Assembly (NCBI RefSeq): GCF_000719975.1
Contig: NZ_JOIJ01000006.1
Span: 124,001 to 188,000 of the forward strand
Source: Prauserella rugosa
Lineage (GTDB): Bacteria > Actinomycetota > Actinomycetes > Mycobacteriales > Pseudonocardiaceae
Reading direction: 5' to 3'
Length of the DNA stretch: 64,000 nucleotides
Shown: one piece after another, positions 8,429 to 17,145 of the stretch
How positions within the stretch are numbered: the stretch's first letter is position 1
Layout: the number at the start of each line of letters is the position of its first letter
The notes under the pieces: generated by a model
What the model was told of the DNA's origin: nothing
What the model saw: the letters and a program-made list of their open reading frames with translations, nothing else
The model's database searches: none
Position numbers and translations under genes: made by a program

Positions 8429-9318
8429 CACTGCTGGAAGCACGCGGACTCGGCAAACACTTCGGTGGACTCCACGCGGTGCAGGACGTCGACCTCGACG
8501 TCCATCCCGGACACGTCACCGCGATCATCGGCCCCAACGGTGCCGGCAAGTCCACATTGTTCAACCTGCTCGCCGGGTTCTACCGGCCGACCTCCGGAAC
8601 GGTGCGGATGGACGGGCGGGACATCACGGGCATGAGTCCGCATCGGATCGTCGCGCACGGCATCGCGCGGACCTTTCAGACCACGAGCCTGTTCGGCGAC
8701 GCGACGGTGCTGGACAACGTGCTCTCGGGCCGCATCGTGCGGTCGCGCTCGACGGTCGTCGACGCGGTGCTGCACACCCCGCGCCACCGCAGGGAGGAAC
8801 GGACGAACCTGGACAAGGCGATGGAGGTCCTCGAGTTCACCGGCCTCACCGAGTACCGCAACGACCTCGCCGCGCGCGTCCCGCAGGAGGCGCAGAAACG
8901 GGTGTCGATCGCACTGGCACTGGCCACCGAGCCCCAGCTGCTCCTGCTCGACGAACCGGCGGCAGGGTTGACCGAGGAGGAAACCGAAGGGTTCGCCCGG
9001 TTGATCCGCAGGATCGTCGACCGCGGGGTCACCGTGTGCCTCGTGGAGCACCGGATGTCCATGGTGATGAGCCTGGCCGACCACATCCTGGTACTCGACC
9101 ACGGCAGGGAGATCGCCTCCGGCACCCCGGATGCCGTGCGCACCGATCCCCAGGTGATCGAGGCCTACCTCGGCACCCACCACGACGACGGCCCCGACCA
9201 CAACGCCGACAGCAACAGTGCCGATCACAACAGTGCCGATCACAACGGTGCCGACAAGAACACCACCGGCCGGGACGTCGCGGGTCGCGGCGCGGAGAAG
9301 GGCGGGAACACATGCTGA
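8425..9318 (+). CDS. Branched-chain amino acid-type ABC ATPase LivG-like
   Basis: A 297-residue ATPase starting at GTG 8425. Walker A is GPNGAGKST near residue 37, the Q-loop lies in FQTTSLFGDATVLDNV, the signature region is unusually VPQEAQKRVSIALALA rather than the usual LSYGQQR, and Walker B is LLLLDEPAAGL followed by the H-loop VEHRM. The altered signature motif (no LSxGQ) is notable and could lower or change ATPase activity. A low-complexity tail of about 35 residues with three NSADH-type repeats follows the core. It should energise the importer with the LivF-like partner. Confidence 0.85.
   Translation: MTLLEARGLGKHFGGLHAVQDVDLDVHPGHVTAIIGPNGAGKSTLFNLLAGFYRPTSGTVRMDGRDITGMSPHRIVAHGIARTFQTTSLFGDATVLDNVLSGRIVRSRSTVVDAVLHTPRHRREERTNLDKAMEVLEFTGLTEYRNDLAARVPQEAQKRVSIALALATEPQLLLLDEPAAGLTEEETEGFARLIRRIVDRGVTVCLVEHRMSMVMSLADHILVLDHGREIASGTPDAVRTDPQVIEAYLGTHHDDGPDHNADSNSADHNSADHNGADKNTTGRDVAGRGAEKGGNTC
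9214..9258 (+). repeat. In-frame 15-bp tandem repeat (3 units) in LivG-like ATPase
   Basis: Two identical 15-bp units, AACAGTGCCGATCAC, and a third diverged copy encode NSADH, NSADH and NGADK in the C-terminal tail beyond the ATPase core. A related CACAACGCCGACAGC precedes them. The repeat lies outside all catalytic motifs. Confidence 0.88.
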
Positions 9319-10019
9319 CCGTGCAGGGTTTGTCCGCCGGATACGACACCGCCGACGTGCTGCATTCGGTCGACATCACCGCACGCTCCGGCGAACTCAC
9401 GGTGATCCTCGGGGCGAACGGTTCGGGCAAGACGACGCTGTTCCGCACGATCAGCGGACTCGTGCGGCCGAGGGAGGGCGACATCGAGTTCGACGGCAGA
9501 CGGCTACCCGGACTGCCCGCCGACCGCATCGTCAAGGCCGGCCTGGCGCACTGCCCGGAGGGCAGGCACCTGTTCGCCAAGATGCCGGTGGAGAAGAACC
9601 TGGTCCTCGGCGGTTACGTCCGCAGGCGTGACCGCGCCCGGCTGCGGGAGCTGCTCGAGCAGGTGTACGAGCTCTTCCCAATGCTGCACGAGAAACGCCA
9701 GCAGCCGGCCGGGACGCTCTCCGGTGGACAGCAGCAGATGGTGGCCATCGGCAGGGCACTGATGTCCGATCCGGCGTTGCTGATCCTCGACGAACCGTCC
9801 ATGGGACTGGCGCCGCTGGTCACCGAGCAGGTGCTGGAGGCGGTGGCCCAGATCAACCGCAACGGGATCGCGGTGCTGCTGGCCGAGCAGAACGCCCAAG
9901 CCGCCCTCCGCATCGCCCACCGCGGCTTCGTCCTGGCCGAGGGCCGCGTGGTGTTGTCCGGCGATGCCGCCGACCTGCTCCGGGACCCGACCGTGCGGGA
10001 GGCCTACCTCGGCGTGTGA
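9312..10019 (+). CDS. Branched-chain amino acid-type ABC ATPase LivF-like
   Basis: A 235-residue ATPase, the usual LivF length. Motifs are Walker A GANGSGKTT, the Q-loop region HCPEGRHLFAKMPVEKNL typical of LivF, a canonical signature LSGGQQQM, Walker B LLILDEPSMGL, and the H-loop in LLAEQN. The ATG overlaps the end of the LivG-like gene by 7 bp. It closes the operon and converges on the YigZ gene about 20 bp further on, with no obvious hairpin between. Its signature motif is intact, in contrast to its partner's. Confidence 0.92.
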   Translation: MLTVQGLSAGYDTADVLHSVDITARSGELTVILGANGSGKTTLFRTISGLVRPREGDIEFDGRRLPGLPADRIVKAGLAHCPEGRHLFAKMPVEKNLVLGGYVRRRDRARLRELLEQVYELFPMLHEKRQQPAGTLSGGQQQMVAIGRALMSDPALLILDEPSMGLAPLVTEQVLEAVAQINRNGIAVLLAEQNAQAALRIAHRGFVLAEGRVVLSGDAADLLRDPTVREAYLGV

Positions 10020-10039
10020 CCGCGACCCCACCCGATCGA

Positions 10040-10660
10040 TCAGGGTTGGTAGAGGTCGCACGGTCCGGTGTAGACGGCCTCGACGTTGCCACCGGAGTGT
10101 TCGGCGAGCCAGTCCTCGAAGGGTGCGATGTCGGCGACCGCGACGGTGAGCGTGACGTCGGCGCCGTAGTCGACCTCGCGCAGCAGGTACGGCGAGTTGC
10201 GCAGGTCGTTCTCGAGACGTCCCGCGCGGTCGTGCGGCACCGACAGCATCATCTCGTGGTACCGGACACGGCGGAGCCTGCCGACGACGTCCAACGTCTC
10301 GGCCAGCACACCCGAGTAGGCGCGGATGAGACCGCCCGCGCCGAGTTTCGTCCCGCCGAACCACCGCGACACGACGGCGACGACGTCGGTCAGGTCGCGG
10401 CGCGTCAGCACCTCCAACATGGGCGCCCCCGCGGTGCCTGCCGGTTCGCCGTCGTCGTTGCTGCGCGCGACCTGTCCCCCGTCCTCGGGGTCGCCGATGC
10501 GCAGCGCTGTGCAGTGGTGGGTCGCGTCCGGTCCTTCCTTGCGCACCCGGGCGATCACCGCGCGGGCGGCGTCGAGGTCCTCGACGCGCGCCACGACACA
10601 GCGGAACCGGGAACGCTGGATCTCGACCTCGTGTTCCCCGTCCCGCGCGATCACACCCAC
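10040..10660 (-). CDS. YigZ/IMPACT family protein
   Basis: A 206-residue protein if started at GTG 10660; a longer frame reaches 10744. The shorter start matches the usual family length, and TACACT (a TANNNT -10) lies 6 nt upstream, suggesting a leaderless mRNA. Features of the family are EIQRSRFRCVVARV near the N-terminus, the conserved DDGEPAGTAGAPML (DGEP-GTAG-P) motif, and VVSRWFGGTKLGAGGLIRAY. The fold resembles ribosomal protein S5/EF-G domains, and IMPACT proteins in eukaryotes modulate GCN2. The bacterial role is still poorly defined. Convergent with the Liv operon. Confidence 0.9.
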   Translation of the reverse strand: MGVIARDGEHEVEIQRSRFRCVVARVEDLDAARAVIARVRKEGPDATHHCTALRIGDPEDGGQVARSNDDGEPAGTAGAPMLEVLTRRDLTDVVAVVSRWFGGTKLGAGGLIRAYSGVLAETLDVVGRLRRVRYHEMMLSVPHDRAGRLENDLRNSPYLLREVDYGADVTLTVAVADIAPFEDWLAEHSGGNVEAVYTGPCDLYQP

Positions 10661-10889
10661 GCCGCGAGTGTAGGCGAGCGTCCCACGGTGACCGCGCGAG
10701 CAGACCACGGTGGTGGCCTCGACCACCGCGACCCACGTGCACATCCGCCGCCGGCCGTCGCGTCTGCGCGTGACCCGCCGCCGAGATCACGACGCAATCC
10801 GGCGGAAATATCGGCGTTCTAACGTCCGACGGCCGGCCGTGCTCCGCACGCGCCGGGCCCACCAGCACCGAGGAAATGGAGCGACACGC

Positions 10890-12551
10890 GTGCTCAGAAG
10901 GCACTCCCAGCGGGTCCGCCACGCCGGACTCGCCCTGTCCGCCGTACTCGCCTGCACGACGATCTCCCTCACCGCACCCCAGGCCGTCGCCGCGCCGACC
11001 CCGCCGGGCCTGCTCGCCAAGCAGGACCCGACCACGTTCACGCTCACCGACACCCTGACCGCCCTGCGGACCCACCGGGTCACCGCCGTCGAACTCCTCG
11101 AGGCCTACCTCGAGCGGATCGAGACCTACGACCGCAACTACAACGCCTTCACGCAGATGAATCCCGACGCCATGGCCGAGGCGAAGGCCTCGGACGAGCG
11201 GCGCACGCATGCGAAGAAGGACGTGGGACCGCTCGACGGCGTCCCGGTCGTGATCAAGGACTCGCTCGACGTCGCGGGCATGCCCACGACGTCCGGCTGG
11301 GCGTTGACGTCCCCGATCGCCGACGGCGTCGCGCTGGTACCGGAGAAGGACTCCGCGGTCGTCTCCCGGCTGCGGGAGGCCGGCGCCGTCATCGTCGGCA
11401 AGACGAACCTGCCGGTGCTGGCCGGATCCGGGTCGAACGCCAACAACTCCGCGTACGGGCCGACCTTCAACGCGTTGAACCAGGAGTGGGCGCCGGGCGG
11501 TTCCTCGAGCGGCTCGGCGACGTCGGTGGCCGCCGATTTCGCACCGGCCGGCATTGCCGAGGAGACGGGCGGGTCCATTCAGAACCCGGCGTCGGCCCAG
11601 TCGCTGTACGCGGTGAAACCCACCTTCGGGCTGGTGCCGAACACGGGCAACTTCCCCCTCGCGGGCAACACCCGCGACGTGCTCGGCCCCCTCGTCAAGT
11701 CCCCCGAGGATGCCGCGCTGATGCTCGACGTCATGGCGGGTGAGCACGAGGACGATCCCAAGACCGACGGCGCGGTCGTCCCCGACGGCGGCTACACCTC
11801 GGCGCTGTCCCCGCGGGCACTCGACGGCGCGCGGATCGGCCTCTACGGCCCGGGCTGGCGTTCCGGCGAGGACGGTGAGCTGTCCCCGGAGACCGCGGCA
11901 CTCTACGACCGTGCGGTCGCGAAACTCGAAGCACAGGGCGCGACCGTCGTGGCGGACCCGTTCGCGGGGTCGGGATTCGCCGACATCGCCGAGGTCGGCG
12001 ACGGGGGTTACGACGACCGCGGCAGCGTGGGCAACGCCCACGCCATCGAGGAGTACCTGCAGGGACTGGGTGACACCTCGCCGGTCGGGTCGATCGAGGA
12101 GCTCGACGCGTGGGCCGACGAGAACGGTTTCGCCGACGACGAGCGCATCGACGAGATGGTGGAGAAACTGGCCACCGAGCCCGAGGTCGACGAGGAGTTC
12201 GTCCGGGCCTCACGGCAGTACCAGCGGGTCTTCGCGCGGGTCATGAAGGCCCGCGACCTCGACGCGCTCGTGTTCCCGCAGCAGCTCGAGGAGATTCCGG
12301 GCATCTACGACGGCGAGATCGAGGCCTCCACGGTGTCGGAGATCAACATTGCGGGTCTGCCGGGGGTCGTGGTGCCCGACGGCACGTACCGCAGCGGTAA
12401 ACCCTTCAACCTGATCTTCGTGGACGAGAAGTGGAGCGAGGCCGAGCTCCTCGGCTACGCCTACGACTACGCCGAGGCCTACGGCGGGCGCACCGTCAAC
12501 CGGGATCTGTCCCACACCCCGGGCCCGGAGCGTCCGTCCATGCAGGACTGA
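10890..12551 (+). CDS. Secreted amidase (amidase signature family)
   Basis: A 553-residue protein from GTG 10890 (GAGGAAATGGAG upstream) with a Sec signal peptide ending near AVAA-APTPP. The amidase-signature core is clear: catalytic Lys in GVPVVIKDSLDVAG (about K123), the cis-Ser loop GGSSSGSATS (about 204-210), and the nucleophile region GIAEETGGSIQNPAS. This family hydrolyses amide bonds by a Ser-cisSer-Lys triad. Export suggests action on an extracellular amide or peptide-like compound; exact substrate unknown. Upstream TAACGT at 10820-10825 may be a -10. It ends at a strong hairpin shared with the convergent lipoprotein gene. Confidence 0.88.
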   Translation: MLRRHSQRVRHAGLALSAVLACTTISLTAPQAVAAPTPPGLLAKQDPTTFTLTDTLTALRTHRVTAVELLEAYLERIETYDRNYNAFTQMNPDAMAEAKASDERRTHAKKDVGPLDGVPVVIKDSLDVAGMPTTSGWALTSPIADGVALVPEKDSAVVSRLREAGAVIVGKTNLPVLAGSGSNANNSAYGPTFNALNQEWAPGGSSSGSATSVAADFAPAGIAEETGGSIQNPASAQSLYAVKPTFGLVPNTGNFPLAGNTRDVLGPLVKSPEDAALMLDVMAGEHEDDPKTDGAVVPDGGYTSALSPRALDGARIGLYGPGWRSGEDGELSPETAALYDRAVAKLEAQGATVVADPFAGSGFADIAEVGDGGYDDRGSVGNAHAIEEYLQGLGDTSPVGSIEELDAWADENGFADDERIDEMVEKLATEPEVDEEFVRASRQYQRVFARVMKARDLDALVFPQQLEEIPGIYDGEIEASTVSEINIAGLPGVVVPDGTYRSGKPFNLIFVDEKWSEAELLGYAYDYAEAYGGRTVNRDLSHTPGPERPSMQD

Positions 12552-12576
12552 CCGAGCGGGCCCGCGACGTGCGGAT

Positions 12577-12628
12577 CCGGTGTGGACGGTGGTCGGCCGC
12601 TCGCGTCCGGGACCACCGTCCGCACCGG
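12577..12628. terminator. Bidirectional terminator hairpin
   Basis: An 18-nt arm CCGGTGTGGACGGTGGTC at 12577-12594 pairs with 12611-12628 with one G-U wobble and a 16-nt loop. It lies between convergent genes (amidase and VanX-like lipoprotein). There is no U-tract, which is common for GC-rich actinobacterial terminators. Confidence 0.75.
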
Positions 12629-12638
12629 CGCCGCCGCG

Positions 12639-13556
12639 TCACCGGAAGGCGGCGCTGTCGACGGGGAAGTCGAAGTACTGATCCGGATACGGCTCCTGCG
12701 TGAGGTTGTAGTGCCACCATTCGGCGCTGTAGTTCTCGAGGCCGACCGAGGTGAGCGCGTCCCGTAACCGGTCACGATTCTGCCTGGCCGCACCGGTCAC
12801 GCGCGGATCGTCGGTGTGGGACAGACTGTCGAAACAGTCGTATCCCGTTGCCATGTCGACACTGTTGTCGGACGCGCGCCGGTCCTGCGGTGCCGTGCAC
12901 GGGGTCAGCGGCTGTCCGGGCACGTAGTCGCGTTGTGCGGCTGCCGGCAACCGCACCAGGGTGAGGTCGACGGAGCTGCCGCGGCTGTGTCCCGAGCGTT
13001 CGGCGAGCCAGCCGTCGGCGAACAACCGGGACTTGTCCGCGTCCGGGTAGAACTCGCGTTTCATCCGCTGGTCGCCGTCCGAGGCCCACGCCACGAACCG
13101 GTCGACCGCGCGCTGCGGCCGATAGCAGTCGTAGACCTTCAGGCCGTAGCCCTGGCCGCGCAGCTGCTGTTGCGCGCGGTGCAGCGCTTCGGCCAGCGGC
13201 CGGGTCAGCACGCACATCGGTTCGTGGTAGCCGGGGACCGGACGGCCGGTGAAGTTGTGCGGCGTCGCGTACCGCATGTCCTCGATGATCGAGGCGTCCA
13301 CGTCGCGCAGCCGCACAAATTCGTCCGGCGCGGGCGGCACCTTCCGGGCCGGATGCGGCCGCTGCCCGTCCGGACTGCTCTGCCGGCCCTGCGGCTGCGT
13401 GGACGGGGGCGAGCTCGGCGCGTCCGACGTCGGAGAGGCGGGTGCGGACGCGCGCGGGGACACCGACGGCGACGAGGCGGGCGGCTCGCTCACCCCGCAC
13501 GCCGCCAGGAGCATCATCGCCGCCGGCACGGCCAGTCCCCGGAACACGCGTCCCAT
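12639..13556 (-). CDS. VanX/DdpX-like D-Ala-D-Ala dipeptidase lipoprotein
   Basis: A 305-residue protein with a signal peptide and lipobox LLAAC (Cys near residue 20), then a Ser/Pro-rich linker of about 45 residues, then a zinc peptidase domain of the M15D (VanX) family. The zinc-site motif SGHSRGSSVDLTL corresponds to the VanX SxHxxGxAxD, and ENYSAEWWHYNL supplies the catalytic Glu and third ligand His. It should cleave D-alanyl-D-alanine or a similar dipeptide outside the membrane. No vanH, vanA or vanRS lies nearby, so a wall-recycling or housekeeping role is more likely than glycopeptide resistance. A longer open frame upstream is a shadow of the ABC gene. Confidence 0.88.
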   Translation of the reverse strand: MGRVFRGLAVPAAMMLLAACGVSEPPASSPSVSPRASAPASPTSDAPSSPPSTQPQGRQSSPDGQRPHPARKVPPAPDEFVRLRDVDASIIEDMRYATPHNFTGRPVPGYHEPMCVLTRPLAEALHRAQQQLRGQGYGLKVYDCYRPQRAVDRFVAWASDGDQRMKREFYPDADKSRLFADGWLAERSGHSRGSSVDLTLVRLPAAAQRDYVPGQPLTPCTAPQDRRASDNSVDMATGYDCFDSLSHTDDPRVTGAARQNRDRLRDALTSVGLENYSAEWWHYNLTQEPYPDQYFDFPVDSAAFR

Positions 13557-13623
13557 GTCGTCACGGTAACGGCGACGAGCAGGTCCTTCAGCGCGAAGCG
13601 CGTCCGCCGGGTGAGCACCACAC

Positions 13624-13635
13624 TGACATCTGTCA
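13624..13635. promoter_or_regulatory. Candidate response-regulator box TGACA-TC-TGTCA
   Basis: A perfect 5-bp-arm inverted repeat, TGACATCTGTCA, lies 60 bp before the ABC ATPase start and in the divergent region with the VanX-like gene. NarL/DesR-type regulators bind short inverted repeats of this kind, and the operon encodes its own sensor and regulator, so autoregulation is plausible. This is inference from position and symmetry. Confidence 0.4.
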
Positions 13636-13695
13636 CGGCCGGTCGATGACGTCCGCGCTACGCACCGGGCCGCGCCGCGGCCGAGACTGACGGAC

Positions 13696-14634
13696 ATGAA
13701 CCACGAACCCGTCATCTCCGCCCGCGACGTGCGGTTGTCGTTCCCCGACGGTGCCGGCGGACGTGTCCGCGCCGTCGACGGGATCGACCTCGACGTCGCC
13801 CGCGGCGAGGTCCTCGCGCTGCTCGGCCCCAACGGGGCAGGCAAGACCACGCTGCTGGACCTCGTCCTCGGTCTGGCCACGCCGGAGTCGGGCCGGGTCA
13901 CCGTCGGCGGGCGGAGTCCCCGGGTCGCCGTCCGCGAGGGCAGACTCTCGGCGCTGTTGCAGACCGGCGGCCTGCTTCCCGATCTGACGGCCGCCGAGAC
14001 CGTGCGGATGATCGCCGCACTGCACGCGAACCCGGCGGACGTCGACGAGGTCATCGACATCGCGGGCGTACGCCCGTTTGCCGCACGCCGAGTGGGTGCC
14101 TGCTCGGGCGGGCAGCAACAACGCCTGCGGTTCGCGCTGGCCCTGCTCCCCCGGCCCGAGATCATCGTGCTCGACGAACCGACCGCAGGCATGGACGTCT
14201 CCGCACGGCACGAGTTCTGGGATCGCATGCGCGCCCAGGCCGATCTGGGCGTCACGGTCGTGTTCGCGACCCACTACCTCGAGGAGGCCGAGCAGTTCGC
14301 GCGGCGAACCGTGCTGCTGGACAAGGGCCGCGTACTCGCCGACGGACCGACGGACGACGTGCGCGCCCGCGCAGGCGCCGCCTACGTGACGGTCACGTGG
14401 TCACCGGCCGCAGGCGAGCTGGAGCGCGTGCCGCACGTGGCCGAGGCCTCGGCCGAGGGTGCACGGATCACGTTCCGCACCGACGACGCCGACGCACTCG
14501 CCCGGCACCTGCTGACCGAGACCGCGGCACACGGTCTCGCCGTCCGGCCGGCGAGCCTGGAGGAAGCGTTCCGCCTGCTGACCGCCGCACCCACCGCCGG
14601 GCACACCGGCCACCCCGAGGAGGTCTCGGCATGA
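13696..14634 (+). CDS. ABC-2 type exporter ATP-binding protein
   Basis: A 312-residue ATPase of the DrrA/CcmA type. Walker A is GPNGAGKTT near residue 45, the signature is CSGGQQQRLRFALAL, Walker B is IIVLDEPTAGMDV, and the H-loop is VFATHYLEEAE. The C-terminal 90 residues are a variable domain often seen in drug and lipid exporters. The stop overlaps the permease start (ATGA). With a DesK/DesR-like pair directly downstream it resembles actinobacterial export modules that respond to membrane or antibiotic stress. The substrate is unknown. Confidence 0.9.
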   Translation: MNHEPVISARDVRLSFPDGAGGRVRAVDGIDLDVARGEVLALLGPNGAGKTTLLDLVLGLATPESGRVTVGGRSPRVAVREGRLSALLQTGGLLPDLTAAETVRMIAALHANPADVDEVIDIAGVRPFAARRVGACSGGQQQRLRFALALLPRPEIIVLDEPTAGMDVSARHEFWDRMRAQADLGVTVVFATHYLEEAEQFARRTVLLDKGRVLADGPTDDVRARAGAAYVTVTWSPAAGELERVPHVAEASAEGARITFRTDDADALARHLLTETAAHGLAVRPASLEEAFRLLTAAPTAGHTGHPEEVSA

Positions 14635-15443
14635 CCACCGCGACGCCCGCACCGTCGGCCCGGGCACGGTCCGCAGGCCGGCCCGACCTCGTCCGCTACG
14701 TGGCCATGGACTTCTGGCGGAACCTGCGCAACGTCGGCAACAGCTTCTTCGTCATCGTGCTGCCCACCGCGCTGTTCCTGTTCTTCGGTGCCTCGATGTC
14801 GTGGTCCGGCGAATCGGTCGGCGTCGGCAACGTGAGCGCGTGGACCATGATCGCCATCGCCTCCTACGGCGCCGCGATGGCGACGACCTCGATGGCCGGC
14901 TCGGCCGCGTTGGAGATCCAGCAGGGCTGGGGCAGGCAGCTGGCGCTGACGGCCATGCCGCACAGCGCCTTCGTCCTGGCCAAGACCGTCGTGTCGGTGG
15001 CCATCGCGACGCTGCCGGTGCTGGTGCTCAACGTCGCGGGCGTCTTCACGGTCGCCGACATGCCCACGGGGACCTGGCTGGCCACCGCCGCGTTGACGGT
15101 CGTCGGGGCGTTGCCCTTCGCGTTCTACGGCCTGGCCGTCGGCCTGACGTTCCGTTCCGACGCCGCGGTCGGCACGGCGACCGGCCTGTTGGTGATCCTC
15201 AGCTTCCTCGGCAACGCGTTCATGCCCCTGGACGGGGTACTGCTCGATATCGGCCGGTTCACCCCGATGTACGGCATCGTCGCCCTCGCCCGGTATCCCC
15301 TCACCGAGGGCAATCTCGTCTCCACCTCCGGAGCCACCGATTACGATCCACTGTGGACCGTTCTGGCCAACGTGGGCGGATGGACGGCCGTGTTCGCCGT
15401 CGCCTGCCTGATGCTGCAGCGTCGCCGCACCGCGCGCCGCTGA
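14631..15443 (+). CDS. ABC-2 type exporter permease
   Basis: A 270-residue membrane protein with six predicted spans (about residues 35-55, 70-90, 115-140, 150-175, 180-200, 240-260), typical of ABC2_membrane permeases. It starts at ATG 14631, overlapping the ATPase stop. The N-terminal 30 residues are cytosolic and Ala/Pro-rich. It forms the pore with the preceding ATPase. The sensor kinase gene follows after about 35 bp, which supports one transcript. Confidence 0.88.
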   Translation: MTTATPAPSARARSAGRPDLVRYVAMDFWRNLRNVGNSFFVIVLPTALFLFFGASMSWSGESVGVGNVSAWTMIAIASYGAAMATTSMAGSAALEIQQGWGRQLALTAMPHSAFVLAKTVVSVAIATLPVLVLNVAGVFTVADMPTGTWLATAALTVVGALPFAFYGLAVGLTFRSDAAVGTATGLLVILSFLGNAFMPLDGVLLDIGRFTPMYGIVALARYPLTEGNLVSTSGATDYDPLWTVLANVGGWTAVFAVACLMLQRRRTARR

Positions 15444-15478
15444 TTCCGGGCGGGCCCGGCATCGGGCAGGATGAGGGG

Positions 15479-16543
15479 ATGGGGATGCGCATCTACCAGC
15501 TGCTGTACGCGGGCGTGTGGCTCGTGTTCCTGGCCATTCCCACCACGGCTGCCGTCACCGCCGACGTCCCCGTCGCACTGCGCGTGCTGGCGGTGGTGGC
15601 CACGCTGTGCTTCGCGGTGCTGTACCTGGAGACGTTCTGGCACCTCCCGGAGCAGGACAGTGCGCACGCGCGGCGCTGGGCCGTGGGACGGGTGGCAGCG
15701 CTGGCGGCGCTGGCCGCCGTGACCGTGCCCGCTTCCGGCTACATGGCGGTCACGTTCTCCTGCTTTCTGGCGGCCATCCTGGTGTTCGCGCTCCCGGTAC
15801 GGATCGGGCTGATCAGCGGGGTCTGCGTGTGGACCGCCGCCGCGGCGGGGACGCTGCCGTTCGTCGACACCTTCTGGCCCCTCCTCGGCACCGGTATCGG
15901 CGTGCTGTTCATCGTCGTCATCCGCCTCGCCGAGGACGTCGAACACCGCCAACGCGACGCCGAGCACGAACTGCGGCACGCGGCCCAGCGCGACGCGATC
16001 GCCCGCGACGTCCACGACGTGCTCGGGCATTCGCTGACGGTGCTGTCCATCCGCGCCCAGCTGGCAGGACGACTCATCGACCGGGATCCGCAGCAGGCCC
16101 GCGAGGAGATCGACCGCATCGACGCACTGGCGCGCGAGTCCCTCGCACAGGTTCGCTCAACGGTCGCCCGCCTGCGCACGCCGCAGCTGGCCAGCGAGGT
16201 GGACACGGCCAGGGAGGCGCTCGCGGCTGCGGGGATCACCGCCGACCTCGACGTGCACACCGTGGACGACGCCGACGCCGAGCTGTTCGCCTGGGCGCTG
16301 CGCGAGGCCGTGACCAACGTCGTCCGGCACTCCGGGGCGTCGACGTGCCGGGTCCGGATCCGTCCGGGCATGCTCGTGGTCTCCGACGACGGCGTCGGGA
16401 TGGACGGGCAGTCCGGGGGCACCGGATTCGGCCTGCGTGGGCTGCGCGAACGGGCGACGGCGAGCGGTGCCCGGCTGTCGATCGTGCCTCGGTGTTCCGA
16501 CGCCGAGCGTCCCGGAACCGTGGTGGAGGTCGAGCGCACATGA
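15479..16543 (+). CDS. DesK-like sensor histidine kinase
   Basis: A 354-residue kinase from ATG 15479 (a second ATG at 15485 is possible). Four to five membrane spans occupy residues about 5-150, with little extracellular loop, as in membrane-state sensors. HisKA_3 follows with RDVHDVLGHSLTVLSIRAQ, phospho-accepting His about H179. The HATPase domain has the N-box REAVTNVVRHS, and VVSDDGVGMDG with GFGLRGLRERA. It phosphorylates the NarL-type regulator encoded by the overlapping next gene. A link to the upstream exporter is inferred from operon structure. Confidence 0.9.
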   Translation: MGMRIYQLLYAGVWLVFLAIPTTAAVTADVPVALRVLAVVATLCFAVLYLETFWHLPEQDSAHARRWAVGRVAALAALAAVTVPASGYMAVTFSCFLAAILVFALPVRIGLISGVCVWTAAAAGTLPFVDTFWPLLGTGIGVLFIVVIRLAEDVEHRQRDAEHELRHAAQRDAIARDVHDVLGHSLTVLSIRAQLAGRLIDRDPQQAREEIDRIDALARESLAQVRSTVARLRTPQLASEVDTAREALAAAGITADLDVHTVDDADAELFAWALREAVTNVVRHSGASTCRVRIRPGMLVVSDDGVGMDGQSGGTGFGLRGLRERATASGARLSIVPRCSDAERPGTVVEVERT

Positions 16544-17145
16544 TCCGTCTCCTGCTGGCCGACGACCAGGACCTGGTCCGCGGCGGCCTCGCCGCGCTGT
16601 TGTCACTGGAGCCGGACCTCGAGGTCGTCGCCGAGGTGGGGCGCGGCGACGCGGTGCTGCCCGCGATCACCGCACACGACCCGGACGTCGCGCTGATCGA
16701 CATCGAGATGGCCGGCGGTGACGGCATCGAGGCGACGGCAGCCGTGACGGCGTCCGGTGCGCGGTGCCGCTGCCTGATCGTCACGACGTTCGGCAGGCCG
16801 GGCTATTTGCGCCGGGCCATGGAGGCCGGGGCCGCGGGGTTCGTCGTCAAGGACACCCCCGCCGATCAACTCGCCCAGATGGTGCGCAGAGTGAGCCGCG
16901 GCGAGCGCGTGGTCGACCCAACCCTGGCGGCCGATTCGCTGGCGGGTGGCATCGACCCGCTCACCGACCGGGAACGCGAGGTGCTCAGGGCCGCGGCCGA
17001 CGGCGCGTCGGTGCGCACCATCGCCGGACGGCTGCACCTGTCCCCCGGCACCGTGCGCAACCACCTGTCCTCGGCCATCGGCAAGACCGAGACGGAGAAC
17101 CGATACGCAGCGGCCCGCACGGCCCGCGACCGCGGCTGGATCTGA
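16540..17145 (+). CDS. DesR/NarL-family response regulator
   Basis: A 201-residue regulator overlapping the kinase by 4 bp. The receiver domain (residues 1-120) has the acidic pocket DDQD at 9-12, the phospho-acceptor Asp54 in ALIDIEMAGGD, and the conserved Lys in FVVKDTPADQL. The LuxR-type helix-turn-helix covers about 135-195 with LTDREREVLRAAADGASVRT and LHLSPGTVRNHLSSAIGK. It probably activates the ABC exporter operon, where a TGACA-TC-TGTCA box lies upstream. Confidence 0.92.
   Translation: MIRLLLADDQDLVRGGLAALLSLEPDLEVVAEVGRGDAVLPAITAHDPDVALIDIEMAGGDGIEATAAVTASGARCRCLIVTTFGRPGYLRRAMEAGAAGFVVKDTPADQLAQMVRRVSRGERVVDPTLAADSLAGGIDPLTDREREVLRAAADGASVRTIAGRLHLSPGTVRNHLSSAIGKTETENRYAAARTARDRGWI

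Noticed and set aside
12639..14255. Minus-strand frame extending the VanX-like protein to 538 codons
   Set aside because: The extra N-terminal part is antisense to the ABC ATPase. A lipoprotein signal peptide begins at 13556.
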